Source of the DNA: Micromussa lordhowensis | Lineage: Eukaryota > Cnidaria > Anthozoa > Scleractinia > Lobophylliidae | Direction of reading: 5' to 3' | DNA length: 64,000 nt | Assembly (NCBI GenBank): GCA_964020085.1 | Contig: OZ026606.1 | Location: forward strand, 15,278,849 to 15,342,848 | Shown: in pieces, positions 51,686 through 63,957 of the stretch | How positions within the stretch are numbered: position 1 is the stretch's first letter | Layout: each line of letters begins with the position of its first letter | Notes under the pieces: generated by a model | Databases searched by the model: none | What the model was told of the DNA's origin: nothing | The model's input: only the letters and a program-made list of their open reading frames with translations | Program-made: the position numbers and the translations under genes

Positions 51686-54094
51686 TCAAAAACACCCTGG
51701 CGCAAATCGCATCATCTCCTAATTAGAATGCACTTGAAGTGCAAACATAGGAGAACATTTTGCTGCAAACCGCGGCTCCATAAGTGTCCGTAGAGCAGAG
51801 TTATGACAAATTTGGCAAAGACACCTAAATCGGCCATTTTCTGAGATTTTGCCAAGGGGGGACCAAGGCAAAATGGCCAAAAAAGTAGGCCGACTATGGG
51901 GGCTTCAAAAACACCCTGGCGCAAATCGCATCATCTCCTAATTAGAATGCACTTGAAGTGCAAACATAGGAGAACATTTTGCTGCAAACCGCGGCTCCAT
52001 AAGTGTCCGTAGAGCAGAGTTATGACAAATTTGGCAAAGACACCTAAATCGGCCATTTTCTGAGATTTTGCCAAGGGGGGACCAAGGCAAAATGGCCAAA
52101 AAAGTAGGCCGACTATGGGGGCTTCAAAAACACCCTGGCGCAAATCGCATCATCTCCTAATTAGAATGCACTTGAAGTGCAAACATAGGAGAACATTTTG
52201 CTGCAAACCGCGGCTCCATAAGTGTCCGTAGAGCAGAGTTATGACAAATTTGGCAAAGACACCTAAATCGGCCATTTTCTGAGATTTTGCCAAGGGGGGA
52301 CCAAGGCAAAATGGCCAAAAAAGTAGGCCGACTATGGGGGCTTCAAAAACACCCTGGCGCAAATCGCATCATCTCCTAATTAGAATGCACTTGAAGTGCA
52401 AACATAGGAGAACATTTTGCTGCAAACCGCGGCTCCATAAGTGTCCGTAGAGCAGAGTTATGACAAATTTGGCAAAGACACCTAAATCGGCCATTTTCTG
52501 AGATTTTGCCAAGGGGGGACCAAGGCAAAATGGCCAAAAAAGTAGGCCGACTATGGGGGCTTCAAAAACACCCTGGCGCAAATCGCATCATCTCCTAATT
52601 AGAATGCACTTGAAGTGCAAACATAGGAGAACATTTTGCTGCAAACCGCGGCTCCATAAGTGTCCGTAGAGCAGAGTTATGACAAATTTGGCAAAGACAC
52701 CTAAATCGGCCATTTTCTGAGATTTTGCCAAGGGGGGACCAAGGCAAAATGGCCAAAAAAGTAGGCCGACTATGGGGGCTTCAAAAACACCCTGGCGCAA
52801 ATCGCATCATCTCCTAATTAGAATGCACTTGAAGTGCAAACATAGGAGAACATTTTGCTGCAAACCGCGGCTCCATAAGTGTCCGTAGAGCAGAGTTATG
52901 ACAAATTTGGCAAAGACACCTAAATCGGCCATTTTCTGAGATTTTGCCAAGGGGGGACCAAGGCAAAATGGCCAAAAAAGTAGGCCGACTATGGGGGCTT
53001 CAAAAACACCCTGGCGCAAATCGCATCATCTCCTAATTAGAATGCACTTGAAGTGCAAACATAGGAGAACATTTTGCTGCAAACCGCGGCTCCATAAGTG
53101 TCCGTAGAGCAGAGTTATGACAAATTTGGCAAAGACACCTAAATCGGCCATTTTCTGAGATTTTGCCAAGGGGGGACCAAGGCAAAATGGCCAAAAAAGT
53201 AGGCCGACTATGGGGGCTTCAAAAACACCCTGGCGCAAATCGCATCATCTCCTAATTAGAATGCACTTGAAGTGCAAACATAGGAGAACATTTTGCTGCA
53301 AACCGCGGCTCCATAAGTGTCCGTAGAGCAGAGTTATGACAAATTTGGCAAAGACACCTAAATCGGCCATTTTCTGAGATTTTGCCAAGGGGGGACCAAG
53401 GCAAAATGGCCAAAAAAGTAGGCCGACTATGGGGGCTTCAAAAACACCCTGGCGCAAATCGCATCATCTCCTAATTAGAATGCACTTGAAGTGCAAACAT
53501 AGGAGAACATTTTGCTGCAAACCGCGGCTCCATAAGTGTCCGTAGAGCAGAGTTATGACAAATTTGGCAAAGACACCTAAATCGGCCATTTTCTGAGATT
53601 TTGCCAAGGGGGGACCAAGGCAAAATGGCCAAAAAAGTAGGCCGACTATGGGGGCTTCAAAAACACCCTGGCGCAAATCGCATCATCTCCTAATTAGAAT
53701 GCACTTGAAGTGCAAACATAGGAGAACATTTTGCTGCAAACCGCGGCTCCATAAGTGTCCGTAGAGCAGAGTTATGACAAATTTGGCAAAGACACCTAAA
53801 TCGGCCATTTTCTGAGATTTTGCCAAGGGGGGACCAAGGCAAAATGGCCAAAAAAGTAGGCCGACTATGGGGGCTTCAAAAACACCCTGGCGCAAATCGC
53901 ATCATCTCCTAATTAGAATGCACTTGAAGTGCAAACATAGGAGAACATTTTGCTGCAAACCGCGGCTCCATAAGTGTCCGTAGAGCAGAGTTATGACAAA
54001 TTTGGCAAAGACACCTAAATCGGCCATTTTCTGAGATTTTGCCAAGGGGGGACCAAGGCAAAATGGCCAAAAAAGTAGGCCGACTATGGGGGCT
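51248..54094. repeat. Run of 13 indistinguishable B monomers
   Basis: I see no base difference among 13 consecutive monomers. The run is bounded on the left by a C41 monomer and on the right by a monomer with C15 (54109), a left-domain allele. Such runs imply very recent amplification or conversion. Confidence 0.75.
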
Positions 54095-55404
54095 TCAAAA
54101 ACACCCTGCCGCAAATCGCATCATCTCCTAATTAGAATGCACTTGAAGTGCAAACATAGGAGAACATTTTGCTGCAAACCGCGGCTCCATAAGTGTCCGT
54201 AGAGCAGAGTTATGACAAATTTGGCAAAGACACCTAAATCGGCCATTTTCTGAGATTTTGCCAAGGGGGGACCAAGGCAAAATGGCCAAAAAAGTAGGCC
54301 GACTATGGGGGCTTCAAAAACACCCTGGCGCAAATCGCATCATCTCCTAATTAGAATGCTCTTGAAGTGCAAACATAGGAGAACATTTTGCTGCAAACCG
54401 CGGCTCCATAAGTGTCCGTAGAGCAGAGTTATGACAAATTTGGCAAAGACACCTAAATCGGCCATTTTCTGAGATTTTGCCAAGGGGGGACCAAGGCAAA
54501 ATGGCCAAAAAAGTAGGCCGACTATGGGGGCTTCAAAAACACCCTGGCGCAAATCGCATCATCTCCTAATTAGAATGCACTTGAAGTGCAAACATAGGAG
54601 AACATTTTGCTGCAAACCGCGGCTCCATAAGTGTCCGTAGAGCAGAGTTATGACAAATTTGGCAAAGACACCTAAATCGGCCATTTTCTGAGATTTTGCC
54701 AAGGGGGGACCAAGGCAAAATGGCCAAAAAAGTAGGCCGACTATGGGGGCTTCAAAAACACCCTGGCGCAAATCGCATCATCTCCTAATTAGAATGCACT
54801 TGAAGTGCAAACATAGGAGAACATTTTGCTGCAAACCGCGGCTCCATAAGTGTCCGTAGAGCAGAGTTATGACAAATTTGGCAAAGACACCTAAATCGGC
54901 CATTTTCTGAGATTTTGCCAAGGGGGGACCAAGGCAAAATGGCCAAAAAAGTAGGCCGACTATGGGGGCTTCAAAAACACCCTGGCGCAAATCGCATCAT
55001 CTCCTAATTACAATGCACTTGAAGTGCAAACATAGGAGAACATTTTGCTGCAAACCGCGGCTCCATAAGTGTCCGTAGAGCAGAGTTATGACAAATTTGG
55101 CAAAGACACCTAAATCGGCCATTTTCTGAGATTTTGCCAAGGGGGGACCAAGGCAAAATGGCCAAAAAAGTAGGCCGACTATGGGGGCTTCAAAAACACC
55201 CTGGCGCAAATCGCATCATCTCCTAATTAGAATGCACTTGAAGTGCAAACATAGGAGAACATTTTGCTGCAAACCGCGGCTCCATAAGTGTCCGTAGAGC
55301 AGAGTTATGACAAATTTGGCAAAGACACCTAAATCGGCCATTTTCTGAGATTTTGCCAAGGGGGGACCAAGGCAAAATGGCCAAAAAAGTAGGCCGACTA
55401 TGGG

Positions 55405-58400
55405 GGCTTCCAAAACCACCCTGGCGCAAATCGCATCATCTCCTAATTAGAATGCACTTGAAGTGCAAACATAGGAGAACATTTTGCTGCAAACCGCGGC
55501 TCCATAAGTGTCCGTAGAGCAGAGTTATGACAAATTTGGCAAAGACACCTAAATCGGCCATTTTCTGAGATTTTGCCAAGGGGGGACCAAGGCAAAATGG
55601 CCAAAAAAGTAGGCCGACTATGGGGCTTCAAAAACACCCTGGCGCAAATCGCATCATCTCCTAATTAGAATGCACTTGAAGTGCAAACATAGGAGAACAT
55701 TTTGCTGCAAACCGCGGCTCCATAAGTGTCCGTAGAGCAGAGTTATGACAAATTTGGCAAAGACACCTAAATCGGCCATTTTCTGAGATTTTGCCAAGGG
55801 GGGACCAAGGCAAAATGGCCAAAAAAGTAGGCCGACTATGGGGGCTTCAAAAACACCCTGGCGCAAATCGCATCATCTCCTAATTAGAATGCACTTGAAG
55901 TGCAAACATAGGAGAACATTTTGCTGCAAACCGCGGCTCCATAAGTGTCCGTAGAGCAGAGTTATGACCAATTTGGCAAAGACACCTAAATCGGCCATTT
56001 TCTGAGATTTTGCCAAGGGGGGACCAAGGAAAAAATGGCCAAAAAAGTAGGCCGACTATGGGGGCTTCAAAAACACCCTGGCGCAAATCGCATCATCTCC
56101 TAATTAGAATGCACTTGAAGTGCAAACATAGGAGAACATTTTGCTGCAAACCGCGGCTCCATAAGTGTCCGTAGAGCAGAGTTATGACAAATTTGGCAAA
56201 GACACCTAAATCGGCCATTTTCTGAGATTTTGCCAAGGGGGGACCAAGGCAAAATGGCCAAAAAAGTAGGCCGACTATGGGGGCTTCAAAAACACCCTGG
56301 CGCAAATCGCATCATCTCCTAATTAGAATGCACTTGAAGTGCAAACATAGGAGAACATTTTGCTGCAAACCGCGGCTCCATAAGTGTCCGTAGAGCAGAG
56401 TTATGACAAATTTGGCAAAGACACCTAAATCGGCCATTTTCTGAGATTTTGCCAAGGGGGGACCAAGGCAAAATGGCCAAAAAAGTAGGCCGACTATGGG
56501 GGCTTCAAAAACACCCTGGCGCAAATCGCATCATCTCCTAATTACAATGCACTTGAAGTGCAAACATAGGAGAACATTTTGCTGCAAACCGCGGCTCCAT
56601 AAGTGTCCGTAGAGCAGAGTTATGACAAATTTGGCAAAGACACCTAAATCGGCCATTTTCTGAGATTTTGCCAAGGGGGGACCAAGGCAAAATGGCCAAA
56701 AAAGTAGGCCGACTATGGGGGCTTCAAAAACACCCTGGCGCAAATCGCATCATCTCCTAATTAGAATGCACTTGAAGTGCAAACATAGGAGAACATTTTG
56801 CTGCAAACCGCGGCTCCATAAGTGTCCGTAGAGCAGAGTTATGACAAATTTGGCAAAGACACCTAAATCGGCCATTTTCTGAGATTTTGCCAAGGGGGGA
56901 CCAAGGCAAAATGGCCAAAAAAGTAGGCCGACTATGGGGGCTTCAAAAACACCCTGGCGCAAATCGCATCATCTCCTAATTAGAATGCACTTGAAGTGCA
57001 AACATAGGAGAACATTTTGCTGCAAACCGCGGCTCCATAAGTGTCCGTAGAGCAGAGTTATGACAAATTTGGCAAAGACACCTAAATCGGCCATTTTCTG
57101 AGATTTTGCCAAGGGGGGACCAAGGCAAAATGGCCAAAAAAGTAGGCCGACTATGGGGGCTTCAAAAACACCCTGGCGCAAATCGCATCATCTCCTAATT
57201 AGAATGCACTTGAAGTGCAAACATAGGAGAACATTTTGCTGCAAACCGCGGCTCCATAAGTGTCCGTAGAGCAGAGTTATGACAAATTTGGCAAAGACAC
57301 CTAAATCGGCCATTTTCTGAGATTTTGCCAAGGGGGGACCAAGGCAAAATGGCCAAAAAAGTAGGCCGACTATGGGGGCTTCAAAAACACCCTGGCGCAA
57401 ATCGCATCATCTCCTAATTAGAATGCACTTGAAGTGCAAACATAGGAGAACATTTTGCTGCAAACCGCGGCTCCATAAGTGTCCGTAGAGCAGAGTTATG
57501 ACAAATTTGGCAAAGACACCTAAATCGGCCATTTTCTGAGATTTTGCCAAGGGGGGACCAAGGCAAAATGGCCAAAAAAGTAGGCCGACTATGGGGGCTT
57601 CAAAAACACCCTGGCGCAAATCGCATCATCTCCTAATTAGAATGCACTTGAAGTGCAAACATAGGAGAACATTTTGCTGCAAACCGCGGCTCCATAAGTG
57701 TCCGTAGAGCAGAGTTATGACAAATTTGGCAAAGACACCTAAATCGGCCATTTTCTGAGATTTTGCCAAGGGGGGACCAAGGCAAAATGGCCAAAAAAGT
57801 AGGCCGACTATGGGGGCTTCAAAAACACCCTGGCGCAAATCGCATCATCTCCTAATTAGAATGCACTTGAAGTGCAAACATAGGAGAACATTTTGCTGCA
57901 AACCGCGGCTCCATAAGTGTCCGTAGAGCAGAGTTATGACAAATTTGGCAAAGACACCTAAATCGGCCATTTTCTGAGATTTTGCCAAGGGGGGACCAAG
58001 GCAAAATGGCCAAAAAAGTAGGCCGACTATGGGGGCTTCAAAAACACCCTGGCGCAAATCGCATCATCTCCTAATTAGAATGCACTTGAAGTGCAAACAT
58101 AGGAGAACATTTTGCTGCAAACCGCGGCTCCATAAGTGTCCGTAGAGCAGAGTTATGACAAATTTGGCAAAGACACCTAAATCGGCCATTTTCTGAGATT
58201 TTGCCAAGGGGGGACCAAGGCAAAATGGCCAAAAAAGTAGGCCGACTATGGGGGCTTCAAAAACACCCTGGCGCAAATCGCATCATCTCCTAATTAGAAT
58301 GCACTTGAAGTGCAAACATAGGAGAACATTTTGCTGCAAACCGCGGCTCCATAAGTGTCCGTAGAGCAGAGTTATGACAAATTTGGCAAAGACACCTAAA

Positions 58401-61400
58401 TCGGCCATTTTCTGAGATTTTGCCAAGGGGGGACCAAGGCAAAATGGCCAAAAAAGTAGGCCGACTATGGGGGCTTCAAAAACACCCTGGCGCAAATCGC
58501 ATCATCTCCTAATTAGAATGCACTTGAAGTGCGAAACATAGGAGAACATTTTGCTGCAAACCGCGGCTCCATAAGTGTCCGTAGAGCAGAGTTATGACAA
58601 ATTTGGCAAAGACACCTAAATCGGCCATTTTCTGAGATTTTGCCAAGGGGGGACCAAGGCAAAATGGCCAAAAAAGTAGGCCGACTATGGGGGCTTCAAA
58701 AACACCCTGGCGCAAATCGCATCATCTCCATTAGAATGCACTTGAAGTGCAAACATAGGAGAACATTTTGCTGCAAACCGCGGCTCCATAAGTGTCCGTA
58801 GAGCAGAGTTATGACAAATTTGGCAAAGACACCTAAATCGGCCATTTTCTGAGATTTTGCCAAGGGGGGACCAAGGCAAAATGGCCAAAAAAGTAGGCCG
58901 ACTATGGGGGCTTCAAAAACACCCTGGCGCAAATCGCATCATCTCCTAATTAGAATGCACTTGAAGTGCAAACATAGGAGAACATTTTGCTGCAAACCGC
59001 GGCTCCATAAGTGTCCGTAGAGCAGAGTTATGACAAATTTGGCAAAGACACCTAAATCGGCCATTTTCTGAGATTTTGCCAAGGGGGGACCAAGGCAAAA
59101 TGGCCAAAAAAGTAGGCCGACTATGGGGGCTTCAAAAACACCCTGGCGCAAATCGCATCATCTCCTAATTAGAATGCACTTGAAGTGCAAACATAGGAGA
59201 ACATTTTGCTGCAAACCGCGGCTCCATAAGTGTCCGTAGAGCAGAGTTATGACAAATTTGGCAAAGACACCTAAATCGGCCATTTTCTGAGATTTTGCCA
59301 AGGGGGGACCAAGGCAAAATGGCCAAAAAAGTAGGCCGACTATGGGGGCTTCAAAAACACCCTGGCGCAAATCGCATCATCTCCTAATTAGAATGCACTT
59401 GAAGTGCAAACATAGGAGAACATTTTGCTGCAAACCGCGGCTCCATAAGTGTCCGTAGAGCAGAGTTATGACAAATTTGGCAAAGACACCTAAATCGGCC
59501 ATTTTCTGAGATTTTGCCAAGGGGGGACCAAGGCAAAATGGCCAAAAAAGTAGGCCGACTATGGGGGCTTCAAAAACACCCTGGCGCAAATCGCATCATC
59601 TCCTAATTAGAATGCACTTGAAGTGCAAACATAGGAGAACATTTTGCTGCAAACCGCGGCTCCATAAGTGTCCGTAGAGCAGAGTTATGACAAATTTGGC
59701 AAAGACACCTAAATCGGCCATTTTCTGAGATTTTGCCAAGGGGGGACCAAGGCAAAATGGCCAAAAAAGTAGGCCGACTATGGGGGCTTCAAAAACACCC
59801 TGGCGCAAATCGCATCATCTCCTAATTAGAATGCACTTGAAGTGCAAACATAGGAGAACATTTTGCTGCAAACCGCGGCTCCATAAGTGTCCGTAGAGCA
59901 GAGTTATGACAAATTTGGCAAAGACACCTAAATCGGCCATTTTCTGAGATTTTGCCAAGGGGGGACCAAGGCAAAATGGCCAAAAAAGTAGACCGACTAT
60001 GGGGGCTTCAAAAACACCCTGGCGCAAATCGCATCATCTCCTAATTAAAATGCACTTGAAGTGCAAACATAGGAGAACATTTTGCTGCAAACCGCGGCTC
60101 CATAAGTGTCCGTAGAGCAGAGTTATGACAAATTTGGCAAAGACACCTAAATCGGCCATTTTCTGAGATTTTGCCAAGGGGGGACCAAGGCAAAATGGCC
60201 AAAAAAGTAGGCCGACTATGGGGGCTTCAAAAACACCCTGGCGCAAATCGCATCATCTCCTAATTAGAATGCACTTGAAGTGCAAACATAGGAGAACATT
60301 TTGCTGCAAACCGCGGCTCCATAAGTGTCCGTAGAGCAGAGTTATGACAAATTTGGCAAAGACACCTAAATCGGCCATTTTCTGAGATTTTGCCAAGGGG
60401 GGACCAAGGCAAAATGGCCAAAAAAGTAGGCCGACTATGGGGGCTTCAAAAACACCCTGGCGCAAATCGCATCATCTCCTAATTAGAATGCACTTGAAGT
60501 GCAAACATAGGAGAACATTTTGCTGCAAATTAACCGCGGCTCCATAAGTGTCCGTAGAGCAGAGTTATGACAAATTTGGCAAAGACACCTAAATCGGCCA
60601 TTTTCTGAGATTTTGCCAAGGGGGGACCAAGGCAAAATGGCCAAAAAAGTAGGCCGACTATGGGGGCTTCAAAAACACCCTGGCGCAAATCGCATCATCT
60701 CCTAATTAGAATGCACTTGAAGTGCAAACATAGGAGAACATTTTGCTGCAAACCGCGGCTCCATAAGTGTCCGTAGAGCAGAGTTATGACAAATTTGGCA
60801 AAGACACCTAAATCGGCCATTTTCTGAGATTTTGCCAAGGGGGGACCAAGGCAAAATGGCCAAAAAAGTAGACCGACTATGGGGGCTTCAAAAACACCCT
60901 GGCGCAAATCGCATCATCTCCTAATTAAAATGCACTTGAAGTGCAAACATAGGAGAACATTTTGCTGCAAACCGCGGCTCCATAAGTGTCCGTAGAGCAG
61001 AGTTATGACAAATTTGGCAAAGACACCTAAATCGGCCATTTTCTGAGATTTTGCCAAGGGGGGACCAAGGCAAAATGGCCAAAAAAGTAGGCCGACTATG
61101 GGGGCTTCAAAAACACCCTGGCGCAAATCGCATCATCTCCTAATTAGAATGCACTTGAAGTGCAAACATAGGAGAACATTTTGCTGCAAACCGCGGCTCC
61201 ATAAGTGTCCGTAGAGCAGAGTTATGACAAATTTGGCAAAGACACCTAAATCGGCCATTTTCTGAGATTTTGCCAAGGGGGGACCAAGGCAAAATGGCCA
61301 AAAAAGTAGGCCGACTATGGGGGCTTCAAAAACACCCTGGCGCAAATCGCATCATCTCCTAATTAGAATGCACTTGAAGTGCAAACATAGGAGAACATTT

Positions 61401-61415
61401 TGCTGCAAATTAACC
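55405..61415. other. Indel cluster
   Basis: Register changes: +1 with substitution near 55411-55417 (ttccaaaaccacc), -1 near 55621 (G5 to G4), +1 near 56030 (aaggaaaaaatgg), +1 at 58533 (gtgcgaaac), -2 near 58730 (tctccattag), +4 near 60529 and again near 61409 (gcaaattaacc). Seven changes, six probably independent, lie within 6 kb. The preceding 55 kb contains one. Confidence 0.92.
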
Positions 61416-61750
61416 GCGGCTCCATAAGTGTCCGTAGAGCAGAGTTATGACAAATTTGGCAAAGACACCTAAATCGGCCATTTTCTGAGATTTTGCCAAG
61501 GGGGGACCAAGGCAAAATGGCCAAAAAAGTAGGCCGACTATGGGGGCTTCAAAAACACCCTGGCGCAAATCGCATCATCTCCTAATTAGAATGCACTTGA
61601 AGTGCAAACATAGGAGAACATTTTGCTGCAAACCGCGGCTCCATAAGTGTCCGTAGAGCAGAGTTATGACAAATTTGGCAAAGACACCTAAATCGGCCAT
61701 TTTCTGAGATTTTGCCAAGGGGGGACCAAGGCAAAATGGCCAAAAAAGTA
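59991..61750. repeat. Four-monomer (880 bp) tandem duplication carrying a 4-bp insertion
   Basis: gtagaccgac (59991/60871), ctaattaaaa (60041/60921) and the 4-bp insertion gcaaattaacc (about 60530/61410) all repeat at 880 bp, which is four monomers plus the inserted four bases. The insertion therefore predates the duplication. Exact edges cannot be set because flanking monomers are identical. Confidence 0.9.
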
Positions 61751-61969
61751 GGCCGACTATGGGGGCTTCAAAAACACCCTGGCGCAAATCGCATCATCTC
61801 CTAATTAGAATGCACTTGAAGTGCAAACATAGGAGAACATTTTGCTGCAAACCGCGGCTCCATAAGTGTCCGTAGAGCAGAGTTATGACAAATTTGGCAA
61901 AGACACCTAAATCGGCCATTTTCTGAGATTTTGCCAAGGGGGGACCAAGGCAAAATGGCCAAAAAAGTA

Positions 61970-63950
61970 GGCTGACTATGGGGGCTTCAAAAACACCCTG
62001 GCGCAAATCGCATCATCTCCTAATTAGAATGCACTTGAAGTGCAAACATAGGAGAACATTTTGCTGCAAACCGCGGCTCCATAAGTGTCCGTAGAGCAGA
62101 GTTATGACAAATTTGGCAAAGACACCTAAATCGGCCATTTTCTGAGATTTTGCCAAGGGGGGACCAAGGCAAAATGGCCAAAAAAGTAGGCCGACTATGG
62201 GGGCTTCAAAAACACCCTGGCGCAAATCGCATCATCTCCTAATTAGAATGCACTTGAAGTGCAAACATAGGAGAACATTTTGCTGCAAACCGCGGCTCCA
62301 TAAGTGTCCGTAGAGCAGAGTTATGACAAATTTGGCAAAGACACCTAAATCGGCCATTTTCTGAGATTTTGCCAAGGGGGGACCAAGGCAAAATGGCCAA
62401 AAAAGTAGGCCGACTATGGGGGCTTCAAAAACACCCTGGCGCAAATCGCATCATCTCCTAATTAAAATGCACTTGAAGTGCAAACATAGGAGAACATTTT
62501 GCTGCAAACCGCGGCTCCATAAGTGTCCGTAGAGCAGAGTTATGACAAATTTGGCAAAGACACCTAAATCGGCCATTTTCTGAGATTTTGCCAAGGGGGG
62601 ACCAAGGCAAAATGGCCAAAAAAGTAGGCCGACTATGGGGGCTTCAAAAACACCCTGGCGCAAATCGCATCATCTCCTAATTAGAATGCACTTGAAGTGC
62701 AAACATAGGAGAACATTTTGCTGCAAACCGCGGCTCCATAAGTGTCCGTAGAGCAGAGTTATGACAAATTTGGCAAAGACACCTAAATCGGCCATTTTCT
62801 GAGATTTTGCCAAGGGGGGACCAAGGCAAAATGGCCAAAAAAGTAGGCCGACTATGGGGGCTTCAAAAACACCCTGGCGCAAATCGCATCATCTCCTAAT
62901 TAGAATGCACTTGAAGTGCAAACATAGGAGAACATTTTGCTGCAAACCGCGGCTCCATAAGTGTCCGTAGAGCAGAGTTATGACAAATTTGGCAAAGACA
63001 CCTAAATCGGCCATTTTCTGAGATTTTGCCAAGGGGGGACCAAGGCAAAATGGCCAAAAAAGTAGGCCGACTATGGGGGCTTCAAAAACACCCTGGCGCA
63101 AATCGCATCATCTCCTAATTAGAATGCACTTGAAGTGCAAACATAGGAGAACATTTTGCTGCAAACCGCGGCTCCATAAGTGTCCGTAGAGCAGAGTTAT
63201 GACAAATTTGGCAAAGACACCTAAATCGGCCATTTTCTGAGATTTTGCCAAGGGGGGACCAAGGCAAAATGGCCAAAAAAGTAGGCCGACTATGGGGGCT
63301 TCAAAAACACCCTGGCGCAAATCGCATCATCTCCTAATTAGAATGCACTTGAAGTGCAAACATAGGAGAACATTTTGCTGCAAACCGCGGCTCCATAAGT
63401 GTCCGTAGAGCAGAGTTATGACAAATTTGGCAAAGACACCTAAATCGGCCATTTTCTGAGATTTTGCCAAGGGGGGACCAAGGCAAAATGGCCAAAAAAG
63501 TAGGCCGACTATGGGGGCTTCAAAAACACCCTGGCGCAAATCGCATCATCTCCTAATTAGAATGCACTTGAAGTGCAAACATAGGAGAACAGTTTGCTGC
63601 AAACCGCGGCTCCATAAGTGTCCGTAGAGCAGAGTTATGACAAATTTGGCAAAGACACCTAAATCGGCCATTTTCTGAGATTTTGCCAAGGGGGGACCAA
63701 GGCAAAATGGCCAAAAAAGTAGGCCGACTATGGGGGCTTCAAAAACACCCTGGCGCAAATCGCATCATCTCCTAATTAGAATGCACTTGAAGTGCAAACA
63801 TAGGAGAACATTTTGCTGCAAACCGCGGCTCCATAAGTGTCCGTAGAGCAGAGTTATGACAAATTTGGCAAAGACACCTAAATCGGCCATTTTCTGAGAT
63901 TTTGCCAAGGGGGGACCAAGGCAAAATGGCCAAAAAAGTAGGCTGACTAT
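61970..63950. repeat. Nine-monomer (1971 bp) recurrence at the right edge
   Basis: ggctgactat occurs with its variant t at 61973 and 63944, 1971 bp apart. It is a single marker, so this may be a nine-monomer duplication cut by the window edge or a recurrent CpG transition. Confidence 0.5.
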
Positions 63951-63957
63951 GGGGGCT

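Larger units (their letters stand above)
44459..56700. repeat. Zone carrying the C41 (aattacaatg) variant
   Basis: Fourteen monomers between about 44499 and 56545 have C at position 41, which breaks the ctaattag palindrome. They include two runs of four in a row (starting near 48620 and 50372). The variant is absent elsewhere in the window. Confidence 0.85.
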
